Source of the DNA: Oscillospiraceae bacterium
GTDB taxonomy: Bacteria; Bacillota; Clostridia; Oscillospirales; Ruminococcaceae
Assembly (NCBI GenBank): GCA_017439985.1
Contig: JAFSIC010000007.1
Span: 62,001 to 126,000, forward strand
Reading direction: 5' to 3'
DNA: 64,000 nucleotides
Shown here: positions 17,782 to 25,919 of the stretch, one piece after another
How the letters are laid out: each line of letters opens with the position of its first letter
Position numbering within the stretch: position 1 is the stretch's first letter
The notes under the pieces: generated by a model
Seen by the model: the letters and a program-made list of their open reading frames with translations, nothing else
What the model was told of the DNA's origin: nothing
The model's database searches: none
Translations under genes and position numbers: made by a program

Positions 17782-17837
17782 TTGTCGTATGAAATGTGAA
17801 ATCATTCTTTCTCTTTCAATTCATGTTTCTTCCTGCG

Positions 17838-18194
17838 CTATTCACGGTTGTTCTCTTCAGACTCAAATAATTCCACCGCAGCATCTGTTAATTCGTCAGA
17901 CCAGACCTGTCCGCTTTTTACAATACTGGCCCAAGGACATAGCGTCTCATAATCATCATCGAAAACGATCGTATACGGAGGACCACATCGGTCATTTACA
18001 GACATATACATATGCCTGCCTTCATGCATCATGCTGCCCGCCTCACTCTCCCGCATTTTTTTATCAAGACGGTCGAATATTTCTTTTGTTATCTCAAACA
18101 GGTGATAGTCCTGTATTCCACCGTACTCGCCAAAATAACGTCCATTCTCACTATCAAAACAGGCTTTCCATCCCGAACCCTTCTTAATAAGCAT
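17838..18194 (-). CDS. Small acidic protein, unknown function
   Basis: 118 residues from ATG 18194, which lies eight bases after GGGAGG; an upstream in-frame ATG at 18218 has no ribosome site. Soluble, acidic C-terminus (AAVELFESEENN), rich in aromatic residues. It is not recognised. Its size and isolated position resemble toxin-immunity proteins, but nothing in the sequence shows this. Confidence 0.5.
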   Translation of the reverse strand: MLIKKGSGWKACFDSENGRYFGEYGGIQDYHLFEITKEIFDRLDKKMRESEAGSMMHEGRHMYMSVNDRCGPPYTIVFDDDYETLCPWASIVKSGQVWSDELTDAAVELFESEENNRE

Positions 18195-18334
18195 CACATT
18201 ATCCTCCCAATCATTCATATAAAATCAGACAGATCGGTTGTACTGTACTGCTTCTATCCTATCATAATCTGCTGGAATGTACAAGAAAAGAGCTGCCTTT
18301 TCGGCAACACGGCGGGGCATACCTTCTGCTTGAG

Positions 18335-18363
18335 TAGACTGTTTTCGTCTTTTATGTTATATT
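18335..18363 (+). promoter_or_regulatory. Promoter of the GNAT gene at 18415
   Basis: TAGACT (18335-18340), 17-base spacer, TATATT (18358-18363) with TGt upstream of the -10. Confidence 0.55.
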
Positions 18364-18414
18364 ATTCCTGCAGTATTTGACTGCAAAGAGTATTTTATGA
18401 AAGGATGAGTCCTT

Positions 18415-18990
18415 ATGTTTCTCGAAACACCACGTTTGATTCTACGTAAATTCAGAGAAGAGGATTTTGCGGATTACTGTACCTTTTCTTTAGGTGACCC
18501 GGAGCGCGACCGTATGATGGGGCGTTCTCCTTTGAACACAGTGGAAGATGTTCGCCTGAACTTTAACTGGCTGAAGGACAAAGAGGAACGTGGTTATGCC
18601 CTTGTCCTGAAAGAAACCAACAAAGTCATCGGTAATCTCACTGTGTATAATCGCGGTTTCTCTTCAGAAGAACATCCGGAACTGAGTGGTAAAAAAGGCT
18701 TCAGCTTCTCCTTGGGTATCTCCAACGAGTACAAACGGCAAGGTTTGATCTTTGAGGCGACACAGGATGTTATCAACCATCTGTTCCTCAAGGAAGATGC
18801 CGATTATGTTGGTGCAGGTCATTTCAGCTATAACATTCCTTCCCGTGAACTGCAGAAAAAACTTGGCTTCAGCTATCTGTTCAGTGAAACCATCGATTTG
18901 TTTGGCGAAACTGTTACCGAGTTAAATAATATTCTCTGGAAAAAGGATTGGAAAATAAAATATAAATCACATGAAAAAGGCCACTCGTGA
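18415..18990 (+). CDS. GNAT family N-acetyltransferase
   Basis: 191 residues, RimJ/RimL-like: the N-terminal ETPRLILRKFREEDFADY is the family hallmark, followed by LGISNEYKRQGLIFEATQDVI (acetyl-CoA site) and IPSRELQKKLGFSYL. The acceptor is unknown. The stop codon lies in the loop of the following terminator hairpin, so the last residues (SHEKGHS) are encoded by a 44-bp sequence that is repeated 78 bases downstream; the original C-terminus may have been altered. Confidence 0.85.
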   Translation: MFLETPRLILRKFREEDFADYCTFSLGDPERDRMMGRSPLNTVEDVRLNFNWLKDKEERGYALVLKETNKVIGNLTVYNRGFSSEEHPELSGKKGFSFSLGISNEYKRQGLIFEATQDVINHLFLKEDADYVGAGHFSYNIPSRELQKKLGFSYLFSETIDLFGETVTELNNILWKKDWKIKYKSHEKGHS

Positions 18991-19010
18991 GAGTGGCCTT
19001 TTTCGGCAGC
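18967..19010 (+). repeat. 44-bp direct repeat, copy 1, containing a terminator
   Basis: Identical to 19089-19132. It holds the hairpin AAAAAGGCCACTC-GTGA-GAGTGGCCTTTTT, which ends the GNAT gene and also supplies its stop codon. Confidence 0.9.
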
Positions 19011-19088
19011 ACGGCGGTTCGTACTTTCTGTTTATCCTAACTTTCGTGACCGCCTTACACTTCTTCGCTTTGCTTCGAAGTGCGAAAG

Positions 19089-19132
19089 TCACATGAAAAA
19101 GGCCACTCGTGAGAGTGGCCTTTTTCGGCAGC
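19089..19132 (-). repeat. 44-bp direct repeat, copy 2, containing a terminator
   Basis: Identical to 18967-19010. Here the symmetric hairpin can end the rubrerythrin transcript arriving from the right. The 78 bases between the copies contain a further small hairpin (CACTTC and GAAGTG). Confidence 0.9.
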
Positions 19133-19177
19133 TTAATTATAGGAGTATGGTGCCCTTAGGGCACAACTTGCTATCAA

Positions 19178-19723
19178 TTAATAGTTGTTTTTCTCGATTT
19201 CGAAGTAAGCTTTTGGATGTGCGCATACTGGGCATACTTCAGGAGCTTTTTCACCGTAGTGGATGTGACCGCAGTTACGGCAGATCCATGCAACTTTGTT
19301 GCCTTCACGGTTGAATACTTTGCCTTCTTCGATATTTTTCAGCAGAGTTCTGTATCTTTCTTCGTGGTGTTTTTCGATTTCGCCAACTGCGGAGAAGAGG
19401 TAAGCGATGCGGTCGAAACCTTCTTCTTTTGCGGTTTTAGCGAAGCCTGCATACATATCGGTCCACTCGTAGTTTTCGCCTTCTGCTGCGTCTTTCAGGT
19501 TGGTCATAGTGTCAGGAACTTCATTGTCATGCAGCAGTTTGAACCACAGTTTTGCATGTTCTTTTTCATTGTCAGCAGTTTCGGTGAAGAAAGCTGCGAT
19601 CTGTTCAAAACCTTCTTTTTTCGCTTTGGAAGCGTAGTAAGTGTATTTATTTCTTGCCTGAGATTCGCCTGCAAATGCTGCCCACAGATTAGCTTCAGTT
19701 TTGGTACCTTTCAGATTGCTCAT
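19178..19723 (-). CDS. rbr: Rubrerythrin
   Basis: 181 residues. The N-terminal four-helix domain has the diiron ligands in [18 protein letters not shown] and [10 protein letters not shown]; the C-terminal rubredoxin domain has CRNCG and CPVC, which bind one Fe. It reduces hydrogen peroxide to water with electrons from rubredoxin/NADH in anaerobes. The ATG at 19723 follows AAAGGTGG; a start at 19735 is less likely. It lies 31 bases after perR on the same strand, so it is probably PerR-controlled. Confidence 0.95.
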   Translation of the reverse strand: MSNLKGTKTEANLWAAFAGESQARNKYTYYASKAKKEGFEQIAAFFTETADNEKEHAKLWFKLLHDNEVPDTMTNLKDAAEGENYEWTDMYAGFAKTAKEEGFDRIAYLFSAVGEIEKHHEERYRTLLKNIEEGKVFNREGNKVAWICRNCGHIHYGEKAPEVCPVCAHPKAYFEIEKNNY

Positions 19724-19754
19724 AAATTTGTCCACCTTTCAAAATGTTAAATAT

Positions 19755-20156
19755 TTAGTGTTGATTACCGCAGCTGCACTCCTTACACAGCCCGGTCACT
19801 GTCAGATAAATGGTATCCATTTCCCGCCTCAGATCTTTTTCCATCAGAGTGCGGATGGATTCAGACAACGCACAGGGGAGATCCTCGATCTGTCCGCATT
19901 GGCTGCAGACCAGATGTCCATGTTCCTGCCGCGTTCCATCGAAATGTACGCTGTCCACACCCAGATCCAGCTTGAGGATCTCCCCCATCTCTGCCAGAAG
20001 ATTAAGGTTACGGTACACCGTACCCAAACTGATGGTTGGATTTTTCTCCCTCACCATCTGGAATACATCTTCTGCAGTCGGGTGGTTGTGAACGCTTCTC
20101 AGTGTGTCCAGAATCAACTGACGCTGCTTGGAATTTCTGCGAATCGCTTCGCTCAT
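19755..20156 (-). CDS. perR: Fur-family peroxide regulator (PerR-like)
   Basis: 133 residues. The winged-helix part contains HPTAEDVFQMVREKNPTISLGTVYRNL, the Fur-family DNA-binding signature; the dimer domain has HFDGTRQEHGHLVCSQC and ECSC, the structural zinc cysteines, and histidines for the regulatory metal. PerR rather than Fur is inferred from the lack of the long C-terminal tail and from the rubrerythrin gene that follows. It senses peroxide by iron-catalysed histidine oxidation in known members. Confidence 0.85.
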   Translation of the reverse strand: MSEAIRRNSKQRQLILDTLRSVHNHPTAEDVFQMVREKNPTISLGTVYRNLNLLAEMGEILKLDLGVDSVHFDGTRQEHGHLVCSQCGQIEDLPCALSESIRTLMEKDLRREMDTIYLTVTGLCKECSCGNQH

Positions 20157-20210
20157 GGTCTCCTCCTTTCTTGAATCTTATCAAGAATCGTTCTCGTTTT
20201 CTTTGATTTC

Positions 20211-20238
20211 ATTATAGCATAGATTGGTCAAAAGTCAA
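20211..20238 (-). promoter_or_regulatory. perR-rbr promoter
   Basis: On the minus strand TTGACT (20233-20238), 16-base spacer, TATAAT (20211-20216) with TGC upstream as extended -10. An AT-rich imperfect palindrome around 20170-20190 could be the PerR site, not certain. Confidence 0.7.
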
Positions 20239-20357
20239 CGCCGCTATTTTAACAAAGAATTGCAAAACAATTTAGAACTTATTGCTAAATAGTAATAATT
20301 CTTAATAAAGTTCTGCTCTTTGCCCCTTTATTTTGCTTTGAAAAAAGCGCATTTATG

Positions 20358-20390
20358 CAAAAAACCTCAGCCAGAAGGCTGAGGTTTTTC
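20358..20390. terminator. Terminator at the end of the polA-rimI-tsaD unit
   Basis: AAAACCTCAGCC-AGAA-GGCTGAGGTTTT with T runs on both sides. Confidence 0.9.
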
Positions 20391-20630
20391 TTATTTTACA
20401 CGTTCATAATCATCAGCATCTACCCAGATTTCGTACTGATACATTTGATCAAAATCTCTACCGACACCCAGAGAGGTTCCCCTGCCTTTTCCTCTGCCCA
20501 AAGCAGAGCCTCGATTCTTCACAGAGGTTTTATATTTGATGCCCATCGCTTCCAATCAATCCTTCATATCAGCATAGGCCTTCATATCAAAACCAAAATA
20601 GACCGTTCTGCGGTTGAAGATTGTAATCAT
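20391..20630 (-). pseudogene. Small conserved gene interrupted by one in-frame TGA
   Basis: An ATG at 20630 lies six bases after a perfect AGGAGG that overlaps the tsaD stop. The frame reads MITIFNRRTVYFGFDMKAYA, then reaches TGA at codon 25 (20556-20558), then continues for 54 codons to TAA (LEAMGIKYKTSVKNRG and a WVDADDYERVK end). This matches, from memory, a small gut-clostridial family with NRREV, a central YKV and a C-terminal Y-rich strand. The family residue at codon 25 is usually not Cys, so a nonsense change is more likely than Sec, though the Sec machinery is encoded nearby. Confidence 0.6.
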
Positions 20631-20640
20631 TACGATCCTC

Positions 20641-21660
20641 CTAATTCTGATAATTCACATCCACAGGAATGGAAGCAACGCCGTTCAGGTCCATGCCTGC
20701 ACGAGTGCCTGCCAGATATTCGTAGTAAGCCTGGGAACCGATCATAGCGGCATTGTCACCGCAGAGACTCAGCTTCGGCAGATAGAGCTCACAACCCTGC
20801 TTTTTGCAGGCTTTTTCCAGCGCAGAACGCAGACCGCTGTTGGCGCTGACACCGCCGGCTACCACGATGGTTTTGGCATTGTAGTCCTTCGCCGCCTGCA
20901 TCAGATGACCGGTCAGAATGTCTGCCACGGTGCCCTGGAAGTCTGCCGCCAGATCATTGACGGAGATCTCCTGTCCCTTCTGCTTCGCATTGTGGACAAT
21001 ATTGATGACCGCAGTCTTCAGGCCGCTGAAGCTGAAGTCATAGTCGGAGCCGTTTACTTTCGGTTTCGGCAAAGTGTATGTACCGCGTTTGCCCTGCTGA
21101 GCCGCAGAGTCCAGATAAATGCCGCCGGGATATGGGAAGCCCATGGTTCTTGCAGCTTTGTCGAAAGCTTCGCCTGCCGCGTCGTCGCGGGTGCGTCCAA
21201 TGACTTTGAACTTGGTATAGTCCTCCACCCAGATGATGTGACTATGTCCGCCGGACGCTACCAGACAAAGGAACGGAGGTTTCAGTTCCGGATGGGTCAG
21301 GTAGTTTGCCGCAATGTGGCCGCGGATATGATGAACCGGGATCAGCGGTTTGTTCGCTGCCATGGCCAGACCTTTGGCGTAGTTGACACCTACCAGCAGG
21401 GCGCCGATGAGGCCCGGTGCGTAGGTCACCGCAATGGCATCCACATCCTCCAGCTTCATGGAAGCATCGGACAGTGCTTTTTCCACCACGTCGCAGATAT
21501 TCTCGGTGTGACGGCGGGAAGCGATCTCAGGAACAACACCGCCGTACTGCTGATGCTCTGCAACCTGAGAGTGGATCACAGAACTTAAAATAACACGACC
21601 GTCCTCCACTACGGAAGCAGCAGTCTCGTCACAGGAAGATTCAATGGCTAAAATTCTCAT
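20641..21660 (-). CDS. tsaD: tRNA N6-threonylcarbamoyladenosine synthase TsaD
   Basis: 339 residues, normal length. It joins threonylcarbamoyl-AMP to A37 of ANN-decoding tRNAs with TsaB and TsaE. IESSCDETAAS at the N-terminus, HHIRGH (metal ligands His111 and His115) and VASGGHSH are diagnostic. It lies in the order polA-rimI-tsaD; tsaB and tsaE, often beside rimI, are not in the window. Confidence 0.97.
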   Translation of the reverse strand: MRILAIESSCDETAASVVEDGRVILSSVIHSQVAEHQQYGGVVPEIASRRHTENICDVVEKALSDASMKLEDVDAIAVTYAPGLIGALLVGVNYAKGLAMAANKPLIPVHHIRGHIAANYLTHPELKPPFLCLVASGGHSHIIWVEDYTKFKVIGRTRDDAAGEAFDKAARTMGFPYPGGIYLDSAAQQGKRGTYTLPKPKVNGSDYDFSFSGLKTAVINIVHNAKQKGQEISVNDLAADFQGTVADILTGHLMQAAKDYNAKTIVVAGGVSANSGLRSALEKACKKQGCELYLPKLSLCGDNAAMIGSQAYYEYLAGTRAGMDLNGVASIPVDVNYQN

Positions 21661-21692
21661 TTTTTCTCTCCTTTCGGTATATTCTCTATCAA

Positions 21693-22130
21693 TTAAAACG
21701 TTTTGTTCATTAAAATTGCGTGTTCTTTTGGATTATCATAGAAATTCTTACGGATTCCGATGGTTTCAAAGCCCATGGTCTCGTAGAATTTCTGTGCTCC
21801 AATATTGGACTCGCGGACTTCCAGCGTGATAAAGCTCAGCTGATTTTCCACGGCGTAATCCACCAGATGTTGAATCAGTGCGGTCGCCACACCGCGGCGG
21901 CGGAATATGTCAAAGACCGCCACGTTGCAGATGTCGCCCTCGTCCAGCACATGGAGCATTCCCACATAACCGGCAACCTCTTCATCAATCAGTGCCACAC
22001 GGAACACCGCATTTGGATTGGTCAGCTCCTCCGCGAGAGCTTTTTCGCTCCAAGGATCGGCGAAACATTCTTTTTCCAGTTGAGCCAAAGCGGAGATGTG
22101 TTCCTCCGCCATTGTTACTACTTGAATCAT
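21693..22130 (-). CDS. rimI: Ribosomal protein S18-alanine N-acetyltransferase
   Basis: 145 residues. RimI-type GNAT: EKECFADPWSEKAL near the N-terminus, ICNVAVFDIFRRRGVATALI (acetyl-CoA site) and LEVRESNIGAQKFYETMGF. It acetylates the N-terminal Ala of ribosomal protein S18 and often sits beside tsaD, as here. It begins 12 bases after polA. Confidence 0.92.
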   Translation of the reverse strand: MIQVVTMAEEHISALAQLEKECFADPWSEKALAEELTNPNAVFRVALIDEEVAGYVGMLHVLDEGDICNVAVFDIFRRRGVATALIQHLVDYAVENQLSFITLEVRESNIGAQKFYETMGFETIGIRKNFYDNPKEHAILMNKTF

Positions 22131-22142
22131 GGCTTTCCTTTC

Positions 22143-24722
22143 TTACTTTGCGTCAAACCAGGTCTTGCCGCAGTGTGCATCAACGGAAAGCTTCACTTTC
22201 AGAGAAGCCGCAGCCTCCATTTCCTCCTGCACGATGCGCTGAACAGCTTCCTCTTCGCCTGCCGCAGTCTCGACGATCAGTTCGTCGTGGATCTGCAGGA
22301 TCAGACGGGATTTACGTTCTTCTTTCGCCAGACGGTCGTACACACGGATCATAGCGATCTTAATGATATCGGCAGCTGTGCCCTGAATCGGGGTATTCAT
22401 GGCAACGCGCTTGCCAAAGTTCTGAATATTCTTATTGGAAGCGGTCAGTTCCGGCAGATAGCGGCGGCGACCGTAGAGGGTCTGCACATAACCTTTTTCC
22501 TTACCGAAATTCACGATGTCTTCCATATATTGCTGCACACCGGAGAAGGTGCGCAGATAGTTTTTGATATATTGATCGGCTTCCGCAACGGAAACGCCGA
22601 TGTCCTGTGCCAGAGAAAAGGCACCGATGCCGTAAACGATACCGAAGTTAACAGCTTTCGCTTTGCGGCGCATATCCGGAGTGACAAACAGCGGCGGAAG
22701 GTCAAAGACCTGAGACGCTGTGTTGGTATGGATGTCCTCGCCGGAATTGAAAGCCGCCTGCATATTGGCGTCATCTGCAATGTGCGCCAGCACTCGCAGT
22801 TCGATCTGGGAGTAGTCGGCATCGACCAGTGTCCAGCCATCCTGCGCACGGAAGAAGCGGCGCATCTGGGCGCCCAGTTCGGTGCGGACCGGAATATTCT
22901 GCAGGTTCGGCTCGGTAGAACTGAGACGGCCGGTGCGGGTATCGGTCTGATTGAAGTGAGAATGGATACGAGAGTCCGCGCCGATCACCTTTTTCAAACC
23001 ATCCACGTAGGTGGATTTCAGCTTGGCAACCTTGCGGTACTCCAGAATGCATGGAATGATCGGATGTTTGTCCTGCAGGGCTTCCAGAATCTCCGCATTG
23101 GTAGAGTAACCGGTTTTGATCTTTTTACGGGCAGGCAAGTTCAGTTTTTCAAAGAGGATCTCGCCCAGCTGTTTTGGGGAATTGATATTGAATTCCTCGC
23201 CGGCAAGCTCATAGATGGCATGCTGCATTTTCTCGATGTTTTCATCCAGCATTATGCCGTATTCCTGCAGGGCATCGGCATCAATTTCAACACCAAGCAG
23301 CTCCATGGATGCCAAAACACGCGCCAGCGGCAGCTCAATATCATCCAGCAGAGCAGACTGTCCGTTGGCTTCGATTTCTTTGCGGAGGGTTTCTGCCAGT
23401 GCCTGCAGTTTTGCTGCCTGCATCAGAATCTCCTCGCCCTCGAACTGAATCTGTCGGCTACTGTATTGACTCAGCAGAGCGGAAAGCTCGTAGGTAGAGG
23501 CGGTAGAACTGAGCAGGTAAGCGGAGAGCAGAACATCCTCCTTCACTACCAGCGGCTGAATTCCTTGCTCCATCGCCCAGCGATAGAGGCTTTTGCTGTC
23601 ATAGACCACCAGCGGACGCTGACAAGCAAAGAGCTGTTTCATGTTATCGATGAAATTGCTGTTCTCTTGTTTCCAGAGACAAACAGTATCGCCATCGCAG
23701 AGAGCCACAGCGGTGATGCTTTCATTTTCCACCTGCGGCAGAACAGCCAGTGGAGCTGTTCCCTCAAAAGAGATGTTATCGCAGCAGGTAATGGAAGCAC
23801 AGGCTTCCTCCTGCCGCTCACAGGTCTCGGCCACTTTGATCGGCACACCCTGATCGCGAAGATCCAGCTTCTTGATGAGGCTGTTCATCTCCAGACGGGT
23901 CAGCAGGGCATAGGCTTCGCCCTCCTTGCGCTCCTTCGGGATACAATCCTCAATACTGATATCAAGCGGAACATTCTGGTCGATGGTTGCAAGAGTTTTA
24001 CTCATAAAGGCATCGTCTCTGCCCACACGAAGCTTCTCGCGAACCGATTTGGTCACATCAATGGTCTCCAGCTGTTCGTAAACGGTTTCGATATTGCCGT
24101 ACTCGGAAATCAGCTTTTTCGCCGTTTTCTCGCCGATGCCTTTGACACCCGGAATGTTATCGGAGGTATCGCCCATCAGCGCCTTGATATCGATGAGACC
24201 CTTTGGCTCAGTGCCGTATTCCTCACGGAAGGCCTCCGGAGTGAAGTGCAAAGTCTCCGGACGACCCATTTTGGTGTGAGCCAGCAGAACAGTGGTGTTC
24301 TCGCTGACCAGCTGCAGACTGTCTCGGTCACCGGTGGCAATAAAGCACTGATGTCCCTCGTCCTGACACTTTTTCGCAAAGGTGCCGAGGATATCGTCGG
24401 CTTCGTAGCCCTCCTTGGTCACGATAAGATAGCCCAGATCGGTCAGCAGTTCCTTGATGAGAGGCAGCTGCTGTGCCAGCTCCTCCGGCATACCCTTGCG
24501 CTGCGCCTTGTAGCCCTCATACATCTGATGACGGAAGGTCTTCGCTTTCAGGTCAAAAGCAAAGAGCACAGCATCCGGCTGGGTCTCGGAGAGAAGTTTT
24601 CCTAAAATATTCATAAAGCCGTAAACGGCGTTGGTGTAAGTTCCATCACGGGTGCTCAGCAGTTTGACCCCGTAAAATGCACGATTGAGGATACTGTTGG
24701 AATCCAGACAAAGCAGTTTCAT
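22143..24722 (-). CDS. polA: DNA polymerase I
   Basis: 859 residues. Domains: 5'-3' exonuclease (1 to about 290, with ATGDRDSLQLV and GVKGIGEKTA), a central 3'-5' exonuclease-like domain, and the polymerase (motif A DYSQIELRVL with Asp636, motif B RRKAKAVNFGIVYGIG, motif C QIHDELIVE). The central domain lacks the DTE-type metal ligands, so proofreading is probably absent, as in many Bacillota. It fills gaps in Okazaki-fragment processing and repair. First gene of the polA-rimI-tsaD unit. Confidence 0.97.
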   Translation of the reverse strand: MKLLCLDSNSILNRAFYGVKLLSTRDGTYTNAVYGFMNILGKLLSETQPDAVLFAFDLKAKTFRHQMYEGYKAQRKGMPEELAQQLPLIKELLTDLGYLIVTKEGYEADDILGTFAKKCQDEGHQCFIATGDRDSLQLVSENTTVLLAHTKMGRPETLHFTPEAFREEYGTEPKGLIDIKALMGDTSDNIPGVKGIGEKTAKKLISEYGNIETVYEQLETIDVTKSVREKLRVGRDDAFMSKTLATIDQNVPLDISIEDCIPKERKEGEAYALLTRLEMNSLIKKLDLRDQGVPIKVAETCERQEEACASITCCDNISFEGTAPLAVLPQVENESITAVALCDGDTVCLWKQENSNFIDNMKQLFACQRPLVVYDSKSLYRWAMEQGIQPLVVKEDVLLSAYLLSSTASTYELSALLSQYSSRQIQFEGEEILMQAAKLQALAETLRKEIEANGQSALLDDIELPLARVLASMELLGVEIDADALQEYGIMLDENIEKMQHAIYELAGEEFNINSPKQLGEILFEKLNLPARKKIKTGYSTNAEILEALQDKHPIIPCILEYRKVAKLKSTYVDGLKKVIGADSRIHSHFNQTDTRTGRLSSTEPNLQNIPVRTELGAQMRRFFRAQDGWTLVDADYSQIELRVLAHIADDANMQAAFNSGEDIHTNTASQVFDLPPLFVTPDMRRKAKAVNFGIVYGIGAFSLAQDIGVSVAEADQYIKNYLRTFSGVQQYMEDIVNFGKEKGYVQTLYGRRRYLPELTASNKNIQNFGKRVAMNTPIQGTAADIIKIAMIRVYDRLAKEERKSRLILQIHDELIVETAAGEEEAVQRIVQEEMEAAASLKVKLSVDAHCGKTWFDAK

Positions 24723-24757
24723 TCTGTAAAATCCTCCATTGGTTCATAGTTGGTTTT

Positions 24758-24766
24758 ATTATACCA
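24758..24766 (-). promoter_or_regulatory. Extended -10 of polA
   Basis: TGGTATAAT on the minus strand, 36 bases before the ATG; no good -35 is seen. Confidence 0.5.
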
Positions 24767-24832
24767 CATTTTGCGCAGAATGAATGAATTTCCCGCAAAA
24801 ATTCTTCACTGTCACAAAATCTTCCATAACCC

Positions 24833-24861
24833 TTGTCAGTTTCCTCTTTTTTTCTTATAAT
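24833..24861 (+). promoter_or_regulatory. Promoter of the asparaginase gene
   Basis: TTGTCA (24833-24838), 17-base spacer, TATAAT (24856-24861). Confidence 0.8.
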
Positions 24862-24914
24862 AAAAAGTAGAATATTCTGCCCAATCAATCATATGAAGGG
24901 AGTTCTATACTGAT

Positions 24915-25916
24915 ATGAAAAAGATTCTTCTCATCGCAACCGGCGGTACCATCGCTTCCAAAGCTACCGAAGAGGGTCTGTCTCCAAAAATCTCCTCTGA
25001 AGAGCTGCTGAGCTATGTTCCAAAAGCTCGTGAATTCTGCACCATTGATGCCATTCAGGTTCTGAACATCGACAGTACCAACATCCAGCCGGAATACTGG
25101 CTGACCATCGTGAAAGCCATCAAGGACAACTATGCAGACTATGACGGTTTTGTTGTCAGCCACGGTACCGATACTATGGCTTACTCCGCAGCCGCTCTGT
25201 CCTATCTGATCCAGAACTCTCCGAAGCCAATCGTTATCACCGGCGCACAGAAACCGATCGATATGGATGTTACCGACGCCCGCACCAATCTCTTCGACAG
25301 CTTGCTCTACGCTTGCCATCCAAACGCTCACGGCGTATGTCTGGTCTTCGACGGTGATGTTATCGCCGGTACCCGTGCAAGAAAAGTTCGTTCCAAGAGC
25401 TACAACGCCTTTGAAAGCATCAACTTCCCTGCGCTGGCTACCATCCATGACGGCCGCGTGATCCAGTACATCAACAACGGCGCAACCAGCTCCTACCCAG
25501 CCTTCTACGAGAACATTCATCCAAGTGTGTTCCTGCTGAAACTGGTTCCGGGTCTGTCTCCAAATGTGCTGTCTGCCATCGCTGAACAGTATGACGCCAT
25601 CGTCATCGAAAGCTACGGTGTCGGCGGTATTCCGAACGACAGCAAACGTGACTTCCTTGCCGAGATCGACCGTCTGGTTGGCATGGGCAAGATCATCGTT
25701 ATGACCACTCAGGTTATGAACGAAGGTTCCGACATGCAGGTTTACGCAGTTGGACGTGTGGCAAAAGAACGCCACGGCCTCATCGAAGCCTTTGATATGA
25801 CCACCGAAGCTCTCGTAACCAAACTGATGTGGATCATGGGTCAGACCGACAACCCACAGACCATCAAATCTATGTTCTACACCACCATCAATCACGACAT
25901 CATGTTCCAGGGATAA
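24915..25916 (+). CDS. ansA: L-asparaginase, type I (cytoplasmic)
   Basis: 333 residues. The two active-site threonine motifs are present: TGGTIAS (Thr12) and HGTDTMAYSA (residues 83-92, Thr86 and Asp87). It converts asparagine to aspartate and ammonia. There is no signal peptide, and the length fits the EcAI-like type I. The next gene begins four bases after its stop, so the two are likely co-transcribed. Confidence 0.93.
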   Translation: MKKILLIATGGTIASKATEEGLSPKISSEELLSYVPKAREFCTIDAIQVLNIDSTNIQPEYWLTIVKAIKDNYADYDGFVVSHGTDTMAYSAAALSYLIQNSPKPIVITGAQKPIDMDVTDARTNLFDSLLYACHPNAHGVCLVFDGDVIAGTRARKVRSKSYNAFESINFPALATIHDGRVIQYINNGATSSYPAFYENIHPSVFLLKLVPGLSPNVLSAIAEQYDAIVIESYGVGGIPNDSKRDFLAEIDRLVGMGKIIVMTTQVMNEGSDMQVYAVGRVAKERHGLIEAFDMTTEALVTKLMWIMGQTDNPQTIKSMFYTTINHDIMFQG

Positions 25917-25919
25917 GCC

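Noticed and set aside
16453..17805. 450-residue open frame antisense to the M28 peptidase
   Set aside because: No ribosome site; it would cross the terminator at 17745; the sense frame has all zinc ligands.
17838..18194. Toxin-immunity assignment for the small acidic protein
   Set aside because: Only size and acidity suggest it; no toxin gene or known immunity motif is next to it.
21720..24605. 961-residue open frame antisense to polA and rimI
   Set aside because: Spans two well-supported genes on the opposite strand; no family resemblance or start signal.
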